The position numbers and the translations under genes are program-made. This document shows, piece after piece, positions 8,932 through 19,170 of a stretch of 64,000 bases of DNA. Source of the DNA: Klebsiella pneumoniae (GTDB lineage Bacteria; Pseudomonadota; Gammaproteobacteria; Enterobacterales; Enterobacteriaceae); the NCBI RefSeq assembly GCF_000742135.1, contig NZ_KN046818.1, forward strand, positions 308,741-372,740. The letters run 5' to 3'. Below the pieces are notes generated by a model. It saw nothing but the letters and a program-made list of their open reading frames with translations, did no database searches and was not told the DNA's origin. Each line of letters opens with the position of its first letter. Within the stretch, counting starts at the first letter, position 1.

Positions 8932-9287
8932 ATGCAAGAATACAAAATCAACCGTTCAAGACATGCTGCTTTTCTTCTGCATGTTCATCTCGTATTTGTG
9001 ACCAAATACAGAAGGAAAATTCTCGGTGATTTACACTACATCGCTTTTCATCAGTATGCAGGTCAGGTATGCCGTGATTTTGGTGCTGAACTGAAAGAAA
9101 GTAACGGTGAGTCCGACCACGTGCATATGTTGATTGAGTACCCTCCCGCCGTTTACGTAATGAATTTCTGGACTTGCGTGGGGCTTACGACAAACCGGTA
9201 CTGTGGTCTCGCTCATACTTTGCCGGTTCGTGCGGAGGTGCGCCGCTGGAGGTTGTAAAAAAATACATTCAGAATCAGCGTGGCTGA
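8932..9287 (+). pseudogene. tnpA: TnpA (Y1 HUH transposase), broken by internal deletion and frameshift
   Basis: The first 75 codons read as a normal IS200-type TnpA (HAAFLLHVHLVFVTKYRRKI, NGESDHVHMLIEYPPAV, with HVH as the HUH metal site). After YPPAV the frame loses similarity, while a different frame from 9159 to the TGA at 9287 gives the proper C-terminus (EFLDLRGAYDKPVLWSRSYF, then PLEVVKKYIQNQRG). Compared with family members about 18-20 residues are missing at the junction. The presumed catalytic tyrosine in KKYIQNQ is therefore out of frame. The element should be unable to move unless a related TnpA acts in trans. Confidence 0.85.
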
Positions 9288-9364
9288 TGGTTCTTCGGGC
9301 TTTTCAAGCCCGTCCAAATTCCCCTCCCGCCTTATGTCGGCGGGAGTACCCTTTGGAGGTTAAG

Positions 9365-9568
9365 ATGGCGGCAGAAAAAATTGGCGCCGAGACGGTAACC
9401 TACGTCAGCAATATCTATAAGTATTACATCGCCTATCGGCTGATCGTCGATGACATGGCCCGCAAACAGAAAGCGACGGCCGTACCGCGGCAGGAGCCGG
9501 TGGCGCAGCCAGCCAAACCGCAGCCCAGCGTGGCGACAGCCGCCACCGCTCAGGTGCCCGTCATCTGA
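9365..9568 (+). pseudogene. 3' remnant of the MltF-like transglycosylase gene
   Basis: This frame (MAAEKIGAETVTYVSNIYKY to the TGA at 9568) is the C-terminal tail typical of MltF-like enzymes, joined to the part ending at 7595 by removing the insertion. The family shows VE, about three residues, then AEKIG at this point; a direct join gives VENMAAEKIG and a join keeping GTTAAG gives VENVKMAAEKIG, both in frame. The last 30 residues are a low-complexity Pro/Ala/Gln tail. Confidence 0.8.
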
Positions 9569-9626
9569 ATCGCTCGTTACCGTAGGTCAAATTCCATCCT
9601 GAAATGACGGTGCAGGAATAACAAAG

Positions 9627-9660
9627 AAAAAGCCCCGGCGAAACCGGGGCTTTCTGTTTT
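9627..9660. terminator. Bidirectional terminator between the transglycosylase remnant and ssb
   Basis: AAAGCCCCGG and CCGGGGCTTT form a 10-bp stem with loop CGAAA. A-rich sequence precedes it and T-rich sequence follows, so it can work in both directions. Confidence 0.85.
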
Positions 9661-9692
9661 CGACTGCGCAGACAGTGCGCCTAAGGCAAGCC

Positions 9693-10217
9693 TTAGAACG
9701 GGATGTCGTCGTCGAAGTCCATCGGCGGTTCGTTGGAAGGCGCTGCCGGGGCCTGCTGCTGCGGACGGGACTGCGCGCCGCCGCTGAACTGGTTGCCGCC
9801 CTGCGGCTGCTGCGGCTGACCCCAACCGCCCTGCTGCTGGCCGCCGCCTGCCGGTGCGCCGCCGCCCTGACGGCCGCCCAGCATCTGCATGGTGCCGCCC
9901 ACGTTCACCACCACTTCGGTGGTATATTTGTCCTGACCGGATTGATCGGTCCACTTGCGGGTACGCAGCTGGCCTTCAATGTACACCTGAGAGCCTTTAC
10001 GCAGATACTCACCAGCGACTTCCGCCAGTTTGCCGAACAGCACAACGCGGTGCCACTCGGTCTGCTCTTTCATTTCGCCGGTCTGCTTGTCACGCCAGGA
10101 TTCGGAAGTTGCCAGCGTGAAGTTGGCGACAGCGCCGCCACTTGGCATGTAGCGTACTTCCGGGTCCTGCCCCAGATTACCGACGAGAATCACCTTGTTT
10201 ACGCCTCTGCTGGCCAT
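9693..10217 (-). CDS. ssb: Single-stranded DNA-binding protein SSB
   Basis: 174 residues with the N-terminal OB fold (about 1-112: [39 protein letters not shown]), a Gly/Gln/Pro-rich linker and the acidic tip DFDDDIPF that recruits partner proteins. SSB coats single-stranded DNA in replication, repair and recombination. It diverges from uvrA; the shared 251-base region carries a LexA box, as in E. coli. ATG 10217 gives the known N-terminus MASRGVNKV. Confidence 0.97.
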   Translation of the reverse strand: MASRGVNKVILVGNLGQDPEVRYMPSGGAVANFTLATSESWRDKQTGEMKEQTEWHRVVLFGKLAEVAGEYLRKGSQVYIEGQLRTRKWTDQSGQDKYTTEVVVNVGGTMQMLGGRQGGGAPAGGGQQQGGWGQPQQPQGGNQFSGGAQSRPQQQAPAAPSNEPPMDFDDDIPF

Positions 10218-10365
10218 GTTCGTGTCTCCTGAATACGTTTCTTAATAGTGTAAACGCGCGAGTGTACCATTTCCACGTAGCATTTTAATAGCTGCGAGGC
10301 TGATTCCAGAGATAGTACCCGGCTACGACATTGTTGCACACTCGACCCGAATTTGCATTCCGATA

Positions 10366-10381
10366 CTGTATATTCATTCAG
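10366..10381. promoter_or_regulatory. LexA (SOS) box between ssb and uvrA
   Basis: CTGTATATTCATTCAG fits the LexA consensus CTG-N10-CAG and equals the box I know from the E. coli ssb-uvrA region. It sits about 88 bases before uvrA and 149 before ssb and should repress uvrA, and partly ssb, until DNA damage. Confidence 0.92.
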
Positions 10382-10468
10382 GTTAAATTGTGTCATAATT
10401 AGCCGTTTCTGCCGTTTGTCCTTCAAGCAAACCAGGCAATCCGTGTATCTACCTACCGGGAAAGGTGA

Positions 10469-13294
10469 ATGGATAAGATCGAAGTTCGGGGCGCCCGCAC
10501 CCATAATCTCAAAAACATCAACCTCGTTATCCCGCGCGACAAACTCATTGTCGTCACCGGGCTTTCCGGGTCTGGCAAATCTTCACTCGCTTTCGACACC
10601 CTGTATGCCGAAGGCCAGCGTCGCTACGTCGAATCGCTCTCCGCCTATGCGCGACAGTTCCTGTCGCTGATGGAGAAGCCGGACGTCGACCATATCGAAG
10701 GGCTGTCGCCGGCGATTTCCATCGAACAGAAATCAACCTCTCACAACCCCCGCTCGACGGTGGGTACTATTACCGAAATTCACGACTATCTGCGTCTGCT
10801 GTACGCCCGCGTCGGCGAACCACGCTGTCCGGATCACGACGTGCCGCTGGCGGCGCAAACCGTCAGTCAGATGGTCGATAATGTCCTCGCCCAGCCGGAA
10901 GGCCTGCGCCTGATGCTGCTGGCGCCCATTATTAAAGAGCGCAAAGGCGAGCACACTAAAACCCTGGAAAACCTCGCCAGTCAGGGCTACATCCGCGCGC
11001 GGATCGACGGCGAGGTCTGCGATCTGTCGGATCCGCCGAAGCTGGAGCTGCAGAAGAAGCACACCATTGAGGTAGTCATCGACCGCTTCAAGGTGCGCGA
11101 CGATCTGGCGCAGCGCCTGGCCGAGTCGTTTGAAACCGCGCTGGAGCTCTCCGGCGGGACCGCCATTGTGGCTAATATGGATGATGAGAAAGCGGAAGAA
11201 CTGCTGTTTTCCGCCAACTTCGCCTGCCCGATCTGCGGCTACAGCATGCGCGAGCTGGAGCCGCGTCTGTTCTCCTTTAACAACCCGGCGGGCGCCTGCC
11301 CGACCTGCGACGGCCTCGGCGTGCAGCAATATTTCGATCCCGATCGCGTGGTGCAAAATCCCGAGCTGTCGCTGGCGGGCGGCGCCATCCGCGGCTGGGA
11401 TCGGCGTAACTTCTACTACTTCCAGATGTTGAAGTCGCTGGCGGAGCACTATAAATTCGACGTCGAAGCGCCATGGGGCACCCTCAGCGCCAACGTGCAG
11501 AAAGTGGTGCTGTACGGTTCAGGTAAAGAAAGTATTGAATTCAAATACATGAATGACCGCGGGGATACCTCGGTGCGCCGCCATCCGTTCGAAGGCGTGC
11601 TGCATAACATGGAGCGCCGTTACAAAGAGACGGAATCCAGCGCGGTGCGCGAAGAGCTGGCGAAGTTCATCAGCAACCGTCCGTGCGCCAGCTGCGACGG
11701 CACGCGTCTGCGTCGCGAGGCGCGCCACGTGTTTGTGGAAAACACCCCGCTGCCGACCATTTCCGATATGAGCATCGGCCATGCGATGGATTTCTTCAAC
11801 AATCTGAAGCTCTCCGGACAGCGGGCGAAAATCGCCGAAAAAGTGCTGAAAGAGATTGGCGATCGTCTGAAATTCCTCGTCAACGTCGGCCTCAACTACC
11901 TGACGCTCTCCCGCTCGGCGGAAACGCTCTCCGGCGGCGAAGCCCAGCGTATCCGTCTGGCAAGCCAGATTGGCGCCGGGCTGGTTGGCGTGATGTACGT
12001 GCTGGATGAACCCTCTATCGGCCTGCACCAGCGCGATAACGAACGCCTGCTCGGCACCCTGATCCACCTGCGTAATTTAGGCAACACGGTGATCGTCGTT
12101 GAGCACGACGAAGACGCCATTCGCGCCGCCGACCATGTGATCGATATCGGTCCCGGCGCTGGCGTTCACGGCGGCCAGGTAGTAGCGGAAGGGCCGCTGG
12201 AGGCCATTATGGCGGTACCGGAATCCCTGACCGGGCAGTTCATGAGCGGTAAACGCAAAATTGAAGTGCCGAAACAGCGCGTGCCCGCCAACCCGGAAAA
12301 AGTCCTCAAGCTGACCGGCGCGCGCGGCAACAACCTGAAGGATGTAACGCTGACCCTGCCAGTGGGCCTGTTTACCTGCATCACCGGCGTCTCCGGCTCG
12401 GGTAAATCCACGCTGATCAACGATACCCTGTTCCCGATTGCCCAGCGCCAGCTCAACGGCGCGACCATCGCCGAACCAGCGCCGTATCGCGATATCCAGG
12501 GGCTGGAACATTTCGATAAAGTGATCGATATCGACCAGAGCCCGATCGGCCGGACGCCGCGCTCCAACCCGGCAACCTATACCGGGGTGTTTACCCCGGT
12601 GCGCGAGCTGTTCGCCGGCGTACCGGAGTCTCGCTCACGCGGCTATACGCCGGGGCGCTTTAGCTTTAACGTTCGCGGTGGGCGCTGCGAAGCCTGCCAG
12701 GGCGATGGAGTGATCAAGGTCGAAATGCACTTCCTGCCGGATATCTACGTGCCGTGCGACCAGTGCAAAGGCAAACGCTATAACCGCGAAACGCTGGAGA
12801 TTAAGTACAAGGGTAAGACCATCCACGAAGTGCTGGATATGACCATTGAAGAGGCGCGTGAATTCTTTGATGCCGTGCCGGCGCTGGCGCGTAAGCTGCA
12901 AACCCTGATGGACGTCGGCCTGACCTATATCCGCCTTGGCCAGTCGGCGACGACCCTGTCCGGCGGCGAGGCGCAGCGCGTGAAGCTGGCGCGCGAGCTG
13001 TCCAAGCGCGGTACCGGCCAGACGCTGTATATCCTCGATGAGCCGACCACCGGTCTGCACTTCGCCGATATCCAGCAGTTGCTAGAAGTCCTGCACCAGC
13101 TGCGCGATCAGGGCAATACCATCGTGGTGATTGAGCACAACCTCGATGTGATTAAAACTGCCGACTGGATTGTCGATCTCGGCCCGGAAGGCGGCAGCGG
13201 CGGCGGCGAAATCCTGGTCTCCGGTACGCCGGAAACCGTGGCCGAGTGCGAAGCCTCGCACACCGCGCGCTTCCTGAAGCCCATGCTGAAATAA
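10469..13294 (+). CDS. uvrA: UvrA, excinuclease ABC damage-recognition ATPase
   Basis: 941 residues, one more than E. coli UvrA. Two ABC-type ATPase modules are visible: Walker [13 protein letters not shown] near residue 31 and [10 protein letters not shown] near 640, with signatures [12 protein letters not shown] and [12 protein letters not shown]. Zinc-finger cysteines occur in [14 protein letters not shown] and in [19 protein letters not shown]. UvrA dimers find bulky DNA lesions and load UvrB for nucleotide excision repair. The start [17 protein letters not shown] matches the family. SOS control comes from the LexA box upstream. Confidence 0.98.
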   Translation: MDKIEVRGARTHNLKNINLVIPRDKLIVVTGLSGSGKSSLAFDTLYAEGQRRYVESLSAYARQFLSLMEKPDVDHIEGLSPAISIEQKSTSHNPRSTVGTITEIHDYLRLLYARVGEPRCPDHDVPLAAQTVSQMVDNVLAQPEGLRLMLLAPIIKERKGEHTKTLENLASQGYIRARIDGEVCDLSDPPKLELQKKHTIEVVIDRFKVRDDLAQRLAESFETALELSGGTAIVANMDDEKAEELLFSANFACPICGYSMRELEPRLFSFNNPAGACPTCDGLGVQQYFDPDRVVQNPELSLAGGAIRGWDRRNFYYFQMLKSLAEHYKFDVEAPWGTLSANVQKVVLYGSGKESIEFKYMNDRGDTSVRRHPFEGVLHNMERRYKETESSAVREELAKFISNRPCASCDGTRLRREARHVFVENTPLPTISDMSIGHAMDFFNNLKLSGQRAKIAEKVLKEIGDRLKFLVNVGLNYLTLSRSAETLSGGEAQRIRLASQIGAGLVGVMYVLDEPSIGLHQRDNERLLGTLIHLRNLGNTVIVVEHDEDAIRAADHVIDIGPGAGVHGGQVVAEGPLEAIMAVPESLTGQFMSGKRKIEVPKQRVPANPEKVLKLTGARGNNLKDVTLTLPVGLFTCITGVSGSGKSTLINDTLFPIAQRQLNGATIAEPAPYRDIQGLEHFDKVIDIDQSPIGRTPRSNPATYTGVFTPVRELFAGVPESRSRGYTPGRFSFNVRGGRCEACQGDGVIKVEMHFLPDIYVPCDQCKGKRYNRETLEIKYKGKTIHEVLDMTIEEAREFFDAVPALARKLQTLMDVGLTYIRLGQSATTLSGGEAQRVKLARELSKRGTGQTLYILDEPTTGLHFADIQQLLEVLHQLRDQGNTIVVIEHNLDVIKTADWIVDLGPEGGSGGGEILVSGTPETVAECEASHTARFLKPMLK

Positions 13295-13651
13295 TTAGCG
13301 GGTAAGCTGCTGCCGGACCGGCTCCGGCAGCATTTTCACCGCCTGCTGATAAGACGCATCGACCAGGTAGTAGATTTGCGAATCCGGCAGCGAGCCATCC
13401 AGATAGACGGTGCTCCAGTGCGCTTTATTGAGATGCTGGCTGGGCCGGACATCGCGATGCTGCTGACGCAGCAGCTCAGCCAGCTCCGGACTCGCCTTCA
13501 GCGCGACCGCCGGCCGCTGGTCCTCAACCTCCTTCACCATGGCAAACAGCACGTCTGAGACCTTAATCTGCGTGGCTTTCCAGTCGCTGTGGACGCTCTG
13601 CTCTGCTCCCGGTTTCGCCATGCAGTACTGTAATAACTCCGAAATTGTCAT
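13295..13651 (-). CDS. yjbR: YjbR, MmcQ/YjbR-family protein
   Basis: 118-residue cytoplasmic protein of the MmcQ/YjbR family, a small fold resembling DNA-binding CyaY-like proteins but of unproven function. Family features include the N-terminal LLQYCMAKPGAEQSV, the middle KVSDVLFAMV and the C-terminal NKAHWSTVYLDGSLPDS. Its stop abuts the uvrA stop, so the genes converge without a spacer. Only 3 bases separate it from yjbQ upstream, so the two form one operon. Confidence 0.93.
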   Translation of the reverse strand: MTISELLQYCMAKPGAEQSVHSDWKATQIKVSDVLFAMVKEVEDQRPAVALKASPELAELLRQQHRDVRPSQHLNKAHWSTVYLDGSLPDSQIYYLVDASYQQAVKMLPEPVRQQLTR

Positions 13652-13654
13652 CTT

Positions 13655-14071
13655 TTATTCCCCCATGAGCGTCGCAACGATGCGCCGCGAACCGCCGTGT
13701 ATCCGATGCTCCCCCAGCCAGATGCCCTGCCAGGTTCCCAGCCTGACGCGCCCGTCCTCGACCGGCAGCATTAGCGACACGCCAAGCATCGATGATTTGA
13801 TGTGCGACGGCATATCGTCAGGGCCTTCATAGTCATGTTCATACGGCGCATTGTCCGGTACGGCGTTGAGAAAATACTGCTCCATGTCATAGCGGACGGT
13901 GGGATCGCAGTTTTCGTTGAGCGTCAGGGAAGCGGAAGTATGCTGGAGCAGGAGGTGCAGCAGGCCAACCTTCACCCCGGACAGCCCGCGGATCTGGCCA
14001 AGGATTTCGTCGGTGACCAGATGAAAACCGCGGGATTTTGGCCCAAGCGTCAGGGTTTGCTGATACCACAT
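13655..14071 (-). CDS. yjbQ: YjbQ, UPF0047 family protein
   Basis: 138 residues of the YjbQ/UPF0047 family, trimeric proteins with a conserved metal site ([46 protein letters not shown]). Weak thiamine-phosphate synthase activity has been reported for the E. coli protein; its main role is unclear. Two ATGs are adjacent; the second (14071) is preferred because it gives MWYQ as in E. coli and puts AGGAG at a better distance. First gene of the yjbQ-yjbR pair. Confidence 0.93.
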   Translation of the reverse strand: MWYQQTLTLGPKSRGFHLVTDEILGQIRGLSGVKVGLLHLLLQHTSASLTLNENCDPTVRYDMEQYFLNAVPDNAPYEHDYEGPDDMPSHIKSSMLGVSLMLPVEDGRVRLGTWQGIWLGEHRIHGGSRRIVATLMGE

Positions 14072-14152
14072 CATTGACTCCTTTTGCGAATGAATCCTTC
14101 TAAGTGTGCAGCAATACGTGAAAAGGTAAAACCTTCCACCCCTGATTTTGCA

Positions 14153-14184
14153 TAAAAAAACGGCAGCGCCGTCGCTGCCGTTTA
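14153..14184 (-). terminator. Intrinsic terminator of aphA
   Basis: AACGGCAGC and GCTGCCGTTT form the stem; seven T follow on the minus strand. It lies 18 bases after the aphA stop codon. Confidence 0.85.
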
Positions 14185-14201
14185 TCGCGTTCAGGCGGTC
14201 A

Positions 14202-14915
14202 TCAGTATTCGGAATTGACGATTACTTCCTCGCCCAGCGCGCCAGCCATCGGCAACGGCTTATAGGAGGAGTTGGCGGCCCGCAGCACGCGGATGCCACG
14301 GGCGCCCGCTTCGCGGGCGGCGGTGATATCGTTATCCGAATCGCCGTAGAAAATCTTTATCTGCTTCGCCTGCAGCCACTGGGTCTTGGTGTTCTGGCCA
14401 GGCTTATCGCCAGCGAAAATCACCGGATTCATATTGGCGGCCGGGATGAGAAAATCATCCTGCAGGGTTTTAGAAACGGTTTCGGTTTTGGTCTGGCTGC
14501 GGCCGGTGACGAACCAGATGCTGTCCCCGCGCTTCACATGCATCGCAATCAGTTGGCGCGCCACCTCTTTCGGCATGCTGAATTCATCCCAGCCATTGTT
14601 CATTTTTTCCCAGAACTGCGGGTTTTTCAGGTAATCCTCGCTGCCGGGAGAGAAGGTTTTTTGCCCGCGCCAGAAACCCGGACTGGAGAAGAGGACGGTG
14701 TCATCGATATCAAAGCCGACGGCCATCGGCGGCCGCCCCAGCAGGCTGTTCTCAATTTGCGCCACCGAAACCCAGTGGATCGGCGCCTGCTCGGCCAGCT
14801 GGGCCACGTTGGTGCCGACCCACAGCGGCTGCGGCGTGGAGGCGCGCGCCACAACGGCGCTGTTCAGCGTGAACAGGAGAGAAGCCGCCGCAAGGGCGAG
14901 AGTAAGTTTGCGCAT
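14202..14915 (-). CDS. aphA: AphA, periplasmic class B acid phosphatase
   Basis: 237 residues with a signal peptide ([20 protein letters not shown], cleavage near VVARA). It belongs to the HAD superfamily: DxD motif in [16 protein letters not shown], threonine motif in [12 protein letters not shown], and the acidic loop [20 protein letters not shown]. The enzyme is a magnesium-dependent homotetramer that removes phosphate from nucleotides and other organic esters in the periplasm and can transfer phosphate. The ORF opens at 14936, but ATG 14915 directly precedes the signal peptide. Confidence 0.95.
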   Translation of the reverse strand: MRKLTLALAAASLLFTLNSAVVARASTPQPLWVGTNVAQLAEQAPIHWVSVAQIENSLLGRPPMAVGFDIDDTVLFSSPGFWRGQKTFSPGSEDYLKNPQFWEKMNNGWDEFSMPKEVARQLIAMHVKRGDSIWFVTGRSQTKTETVSKTLQDDFLIPAANMNPVIFAGDKPGQNTKTQWLQAKQIKIFYGDSDNDITAAREAGARGIRVLRAANSSYKPLPMAGALGEEVIVNSEY

Positions 14916-15104
14916 ATTTATCCCTAAATCTATCAATCATTATTGTTTTCAATAATGTGCATGCTTATCAACGTCCCGACCTTACCCGCCGGCGGCATGG
15001 ATGAAAAGCCTTTTTCGCGCAGATGTCATAGAAAAAGAGGATGATCACATCCGAGGGGTTGCCCCTGCCCGTTGACCGGCAGAGACAACCTGCTGGAGAG
15101 CGGC

Positions 15105-16298
15105 TTACATTACCGCGGCAAAAGCTTTCGCTACCTGCTGAACATTACGTGAGTTTAACCCCGCCACGCACATGCGTCCGCTGGCAATCAGGTAGACGCC
15201 AAACTCATCGCGCAGACGATCCACCTGCGCCGCGCTAAATCCGGTATAGCTGAACATCCCGCGCTGCTTGAGCAGGTAATCCACTTTGCTGCCCGGGGCA
15301 ACCTGCTGCAGCGCGTCGACCAGCGCCTGGCGCATGGTCAGGATGTGCGCGCGCATGGCGTCCACTTCCGCCTGCCAGGTGGCTTTCAGAGCTGCATCGT
15401 TCAGCACCGTCGCCACCACCTGCGCGCCAAAGCTTGGCGGGCTGGAGTAGTTGCGGCGCACGGTGGCCTTCAGCTGACCCAGCACGCGGCCCGCGGTTTC
15501 GCTGTCTTCACAGACCACGGACAGACCGCCGACGCGCTCCCCGTACAGCGAGAAAATTTTGGAGAACGAGTTGCTGACCAGCATCGGCATCCCGGCGCTG
15601 GCGATGGCGCGAATGGCGTAGGCATCCTCTTCCAGCCCCCCGCCAAAGCCCTGGTAGGCGATGTCGAGGAAGGGGATCAGCTGACGCGCTTTCAATACCT
15701 CAACCACGCGGTCCCACTGGGCTGGCGTCAGGTCGGCGCCGGTCGGGTTGTGGCAGCAAGGGTGCAGCAGCACAATATCGCGGGCCGGCAGCGTTTGCAG
15801 CGTCGCCAGCAGGTTCTCAAAGCGCACGCCGTTGGTGGCTTTATCAAACCAGGGGTAAGTACTTACTTCGAAGCCAGCCCCTTCAAAAATGGCGATGTGG
15901 TTTTCCCAGGTCGGATCGCTGACCCAGACATGAGACTCAGGAAAGTAACGTTTGAGGAAGTCGGCCCCGACCTTCAGCGCGCCCGAACCGCCGACCGTCT
16001 GAATAGAGGCAATGCGATTTTGCTTAAGCGCGGTATGCTCTGCGCCAAACAGCAGCGGCGCAATCGCCTGACGGTAGCCGCTCAACCCTTCCATTGGCAG
16101 ATACAGCGAGGCGCCATGCGGCTCGGCGTTCAGGCGTGCTTCCGCTTCCGCCACCGCCTGCAGCTGCGGGATAATGCCGTCATCGTTGTAGTACAGCCCG
16201 ATACTCAGGTTGACTTTGTCGCTTCGCGGGTCTTCTTTGAAGCGTTCCATCAGAGAAAGAATAGGGTCGCCGGCGTAGGCGTCAACTTTTTGAAACAC
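15105..16298 (-). CDS. tyrB: TyrB, aromatic amino acid aminotransferase
   Basis: 397 residues, the E. coli length, when started at GTG 16298 ([20 protein letters not shown]), which has GGAG 9 bases upstream; E. coli tyrB also starts with GTG. An upstream ATG at 16340 gives a 14-residue extension not seen in the family. It is a PLP-dependent class I aminotransferase: the Schiff-base lysine lies in [19 protein letters not shown], and the substrate-binding arginine in the C-terminal region [13 protein letters not shown]. It performs the last step of tyrosine and phenylalanine synthesis and helps in leucine synthesis. Confidence 0.96.
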   Translation of the reverse strand: MFQKVDAYAGDPILSLMERFKEDPRSDKVNLSIGLYYNDDGIIPQLQAVAEAEARLNAEPHGASLYLPMEGLSGYRQAIAPLLFGAEHTALKQNRIASIQTVGGSGALKVGADFLKRYFPESHVWVSDPTWENHIAIFEGAGFEVSTYPWFDKATNGVRFENLLATLQTLPARDIVLLHPCCHNPTGADLTPAQWDRVVEVLKARQLIPFLDIAYQGFGGGLEEDAYAIRAIASAGMPMLVSNSFSKIFSLYGERVGGLSVVCEDSETAGRVLGQLKATVRRNYSSPPSFGAQVVATVLNDAALKATWQAEVDAMRAHILTMRQALVDALQQVAPGSKVDYLLKQRGMFSYTGFSAAQVDRLRDEFGVYLIASGRMCVAGLNSRNVQQVAKAFAAVM

Positions 16299-16432
16299 GC
16301 GATGTATCTCCAGGTTTACATGGGGCAGGTTCTTACACAATAAACCGGATATGACGGCAGGTCGAGAGGATGTTGAGGGGAAAGTGACCGCGCAGCGGTA
16401 TAAACCGCTTTTTTGAGCGCCGCAGGCCTGGT

Positions 16433-16466
16433 GCGTACCGGATCAGCCTCTGTGCTATCCGGTACG
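16433..16466 (-). terminator. Hairpin downstream of alr
   Basis: GCGTACCGGAT and ATCCGGTACGC form an 11-bp stem 9 bases after the alr stop codon. The T-tract on the minus strand is absent, so it may act mainly as an mRNA 3'-end stabiliser. Confidence 0.5.
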
Positions 16467-16474
16467 CCAGAGGC

Positions 16475-17554
16475 TTAGTCGAAGTATTTCATGGCGACGC
16501 GGGAGGTCAGTCGCGTAATAAGTTCGTAAGCACTCACTTTCGTTATCTCGGCGATGCGCTCTACCGGGAGCCCCTCTCCCCACAGCACTACCGCGTCGCC
16601 GGCCTTATCCTGGGCCTGCGGTCCGAGGTCAACGCAGATCATATCCATCGCCACCCGGCCGACAATCGGCACTTCCCGGCCATTGACCAGCACCGGCGTG
16701 CCCGACGGTGCCGCGCGCGGATAACCGTCGCCATAGCCCATCGCCACCACGCCGAGACGGGTATCGCGTTCGCTGATCCAGGTGCCGCCGTAGCCGACGG
16801 GCTCCCCTGCTTTATGCTCGCGCACCGCAATCAGGCTGGACGTCAGGGTCATCACCGGCTGGCAGCCAAAATCTCTGCCGGTGGAGCGATCGTCCAGCGG
16901 CGACACGCCATACAGGATAATTCCGGGGCGCACCCAGTCGTAATGCGATTGCGGCCACAGCAGAATGCCGCCCGAGGCGGCGATAGAGCGCAAGCCCGGC
17001 TTGCCTTCGGTAAAGGTGGTGAAGATGTCCAGCTGGCGTTCGGTGGCGCCGCAGGTCGGCTCATCGGCGCGCGCGAAGTGGCTCACCACGTTCACCGGCT
17101 GGCGGACGTTTTTACACTGGCTCAGACGCTGATAAAACGCCTCGGCTTCCTCCGGGCGCACTCCTAAGCGATGCATGCCGGTATCCAGCTTCATCCACAC
17201 GGTCACCGGCTCGGGGAGATCGGCTTGCTCCAGCGCCGCCAGCTGTTCGGGGCTATGCACCGCCGTATGCAGGCGCTGGGCGGCGATCACCGCCAGGTCT
17301 TCCGCAGCAAAAAAGCCTTCCAGCAGGAGGATCGGCTGGGCGATGCCCCCCGCTCGCAGGCGCAGCGCCTCTTCCAGGCGGGCGACGCCAAAGGCGTCGG
17401 CGTCGGTCAGCGTTCGCGCGGTCTCGAGAAGACCGTGTCCGTAGGCGTTCGCTTTCACTACCGCAACCAGTTTGCTGGCGTGCGCCAGTTCACGCAGACG
17501 TTGCAGGTTGTGTCGCAGAGCGCGGCGGTTGATAACTACAGTTGCCGCTTGCAT
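16475..17554 (-). CDS. alr: Alr, biosynthetic alanine racemase
   Basis: 359 residues. A PLP-dependent barrel enzyme: the cofactor lysine is Lys34 in [10 protein letters not shown], and the second catalytic residue, a tyrosine, lies in PVGYGGTW. It interconverts L- and D-alanine for peptidoglycan. Its position just downstream of dnaB (31 bases between genes) is the ancestral enterobacterial arrangement and marks it as alr and not the catabolic dadX. Confidence 0.96.
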   Translation of the reverse strand: MQAATVVINRRALRHNLQRLRELAHASKLVAVVKANAYGHGLLETARTLTDADAFGVARLEEALRLRAGGIAQPILLLEGFFAAEDLAVIAAQRLHTAVHSPEQLAALEQADLPEPVTVWMKLDTGMHRLGVRPEEAEAFYQRLSQCKNVRQPVNVVSHFARADEPTCGATERQLDIFTTFTEGKPGLRSIAASGGILLWPQSHYDWVRPGIILYGVSPLDDRSTGRDFGCQPVMTLTSSLIAVREHKAGEPVGYGGTWISERDTRLGVVAMGYGDGYPRAAPSGTPVLVNGREVPIVGRVAMDMICVDLGPQAQDKAGDAVVLWGEGLPVERIAEITKVSAYELITRLTSRVAMKYFD

Positions 17555-17585
17555 TTGAATTCCTTAATAAAAGAAGGCGGAAGGA

Positions 17586-19001
17586 TTACTCATCATCATA
17601 CTGAGGACCGGCATAATTATCGAAACGCGACCACTGGCCGTTAAAGGTCAGTCGCACGGTGCCGATCGGGCCGTTACGTTGTTTACCAATGATAATTTCC
17701 GCGATGCCTTTAAGATCGCTGTTCTCGTGATAGACCTCATCACGGTAAATGAACATGATTAAGTCGGCATCCTGTTCGATAGAGCCGGACTCACGCAGGT
17801 CGGAGTTGACCGGGCGCTTATCGGCGCGCTGCTCCAGCGAGCGGTTAAGCTGCGACAGCGCCACCACCGGCACCTGCAGCTCTTTCGCCAGCGCCTTCAG
17901 CGAGCGGGAGATTTCGGCAATCTCAAGGGTACGGTTGTCGGAGAGCGACGGCACGCGCATCAGCTGCAGGTAGTCGATCATAATCAGTCCGATGCCGCCG
18001 TGCTCGCGGGCGATACGCCGCGCGCGGGAGCGCACCTCCGTCGGCGTCAGGCCGGAGGAGTCATCGATATAGATATTGCGCTTTTCCAGCAGGATGCCCA
18101 TGGTGCCGGAGATCCGCGCCCAGTCTTCGTCGTCCAGTTGACCGGTACGAATGCGGGTCTGATCGACGCGCGACAGCGAGGCCAGAGAACGCATCATGAT
18201 CTGTTCCGAGGGCATCTCGAGACTGAAGATTAATACCGGTTTGTCCTGCAGCATCGCCGCGTTTTCCACGAGGTTCATCGCGAAGGTCGTTTTACCCATC
18301 GATGGACGGGCGGCGACGATAATCAGATCCGACGGCTGCAGGCCGGCGGTCTTTTTGTTGAGGTCGTCGTAGCCGGTATTGACCCCGGTGACGCCGTCAT
18401 GGGGCTGCTGGAACAGCTGTTCGATACGGGCGACAGTGGCATCGAGGACATCGGCGATGTTCTTCGGCCCTTCGTCTTTGTTGGCCCGGCTTTCGGCGAT
18501 TTTGAAAACCCGGGATTCGGCAAGGTCGAGCAGATCTTCGCTGGTTCGCCCCTGCGGGTCGAAGCCGGCTTCGGCGATCTCGTTGGCCACCGAAATCATT
18601 TCGCGCACCACCGCGCGTTCGCGCACGATGTCGGCATAGGCGCTGATGTTAGCCGCGCTGGGCGTGTTTTTGGACAGTTCGGCCAGATAGGCGAAGCCGC
18701 CCACGCTGTCCAGCTGCCCCTGACGCTCCAGCGACTCGGCGAGCGTAATCAGGTCAATCGGGCTGCCGGACTCCTGCAGGCGCGCCATCTCGGTAAAAAT
18801 ATGACGGTGCGGACGGGTATAAAAGTCGTCGGCAACGACGCGTTCGGCGACGTCGTCCCAGCGCTCGTTATCCAGCATTAAACCGCCCAACACCGACTGC
18901 TCCGCTTCAATCGAGTGCGGCGGGACTTTCAGCCCGGCGAGCTGCGGATCGCGTTCGCGGGTTTCTGTCTGTGGTTTGTTGAAGGGTTTATTTCCTGCCA
19001 T
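17586..19001 (-). CDS. dnaB: DnaB, replicative DNA helicase
   Basis: 471 residues, as in E. coli. The N-terminal collar domain (about 25-130, KVPPHSIEAEQSVLGGLMLD) is joined to the RecA-like ATPase with Walker A ARPSMGKTTFAMN, Walker B LIMIDYLQLM and the arginine-finger region DLRESGSIEQDADLI. The hexamer unwinds DNA ahead of the replication fork. No intein or insertion interrupts it. It is likely cotranscribed with alr. Confidence 0.98.
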   Translation of the reverse strand: MAGNKPFNKPQTETRERDPQLAGLKVPPHSIEAEQSVLGGLMLDNERWDDVAERVVADDFYTRPHRHIFTEMARLQESGSPIDLITLAESLERQGQLDSVGGFAYLAELSKNTPSAANISAYADIVRERAVVREMISVANEIAEAGFDPQGRTSEDLLDLAESRVFKIAESRANKDEGPKNIADVLDATVARIEQLFQQPHDGVTGVNTGYDDLNKKTAGLQPSDLIIVAARPSMGKTTFAMNLVENAAMLQDKPVLIFSLEMPSEQIMMRSLASLSRVDQTRIRTGQLDDEDWARISGTMGILLEKRNIYIDDSSGLTPTEVRSRARRIAREHGGIGLIMIDYLQLMRVPSLSDNRTLEIAEISRSLKALAKELQVPVVALSQLNRSLEQRADKRPVNSDLRESGSIEQDADLIMFIYRDEVYHENSDLKGIAEIIIGKQRNGPIGTVRLTFNGQWSRFDNYAGPQYDDE

Positions 19002-19170
19002 AGCCTAACATTTCACCGATCCGGAAAAGAGCGTGACAGTATAGCGAGAAAGCCATTGCCGCTAAAGAACCCATTAAGCGTGGCAGGCCTGAGGCGGGTA
19101 AGAAAATCCGTCGCCGCCGGCGCAGGCTGTTAAGCTTACTGAATAATCTCGGAACAACACAGGAGCGAAC

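Larger units (their letters stand above)
7596..9364. mobile_element. IS200/IS605-family element with divergent tnpA and tnpB
   Basis: The boundaries come from the split transglycosylase gene: native sequence stops after 7595 and resumes at 9359 or 9365. There are no terminal inverted repeats and no clear target duplication, as expected for this single-strand transposing family. Subterminal hairpins are visible at 7601-7633 (imperfect), 9296-9312 and 9324-9346 (perfect CTCCCGCC/GGCGGGAG). On the tnpB strand the element ends with GGATGTCAA, like the right ends of other TnpB elements. The other junction reads CTTAAC on that strand, close to the TTTAAC target of IS605. If TTAAC is native flank, the element is 7596-9358. 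Confidence 0.85.

Noticed and set aside
14148..14927. 259-codon plus-strand ORF opposite aphA
   Set aside because: Antisense shadow created by GC-rich codon use; aphA has signal peptide and HAD motifs.
16299..16340. N-terminal extension of TyrB from an upstream ATG
   Set aside because: The GTG at 16298 has a better ribosome-binding site and yields the exact family length.
17586..19001. Intein in DnaB
   Set aside because: DnaB often carries inteins, but here it is 471 residues and colinear with E. coli.
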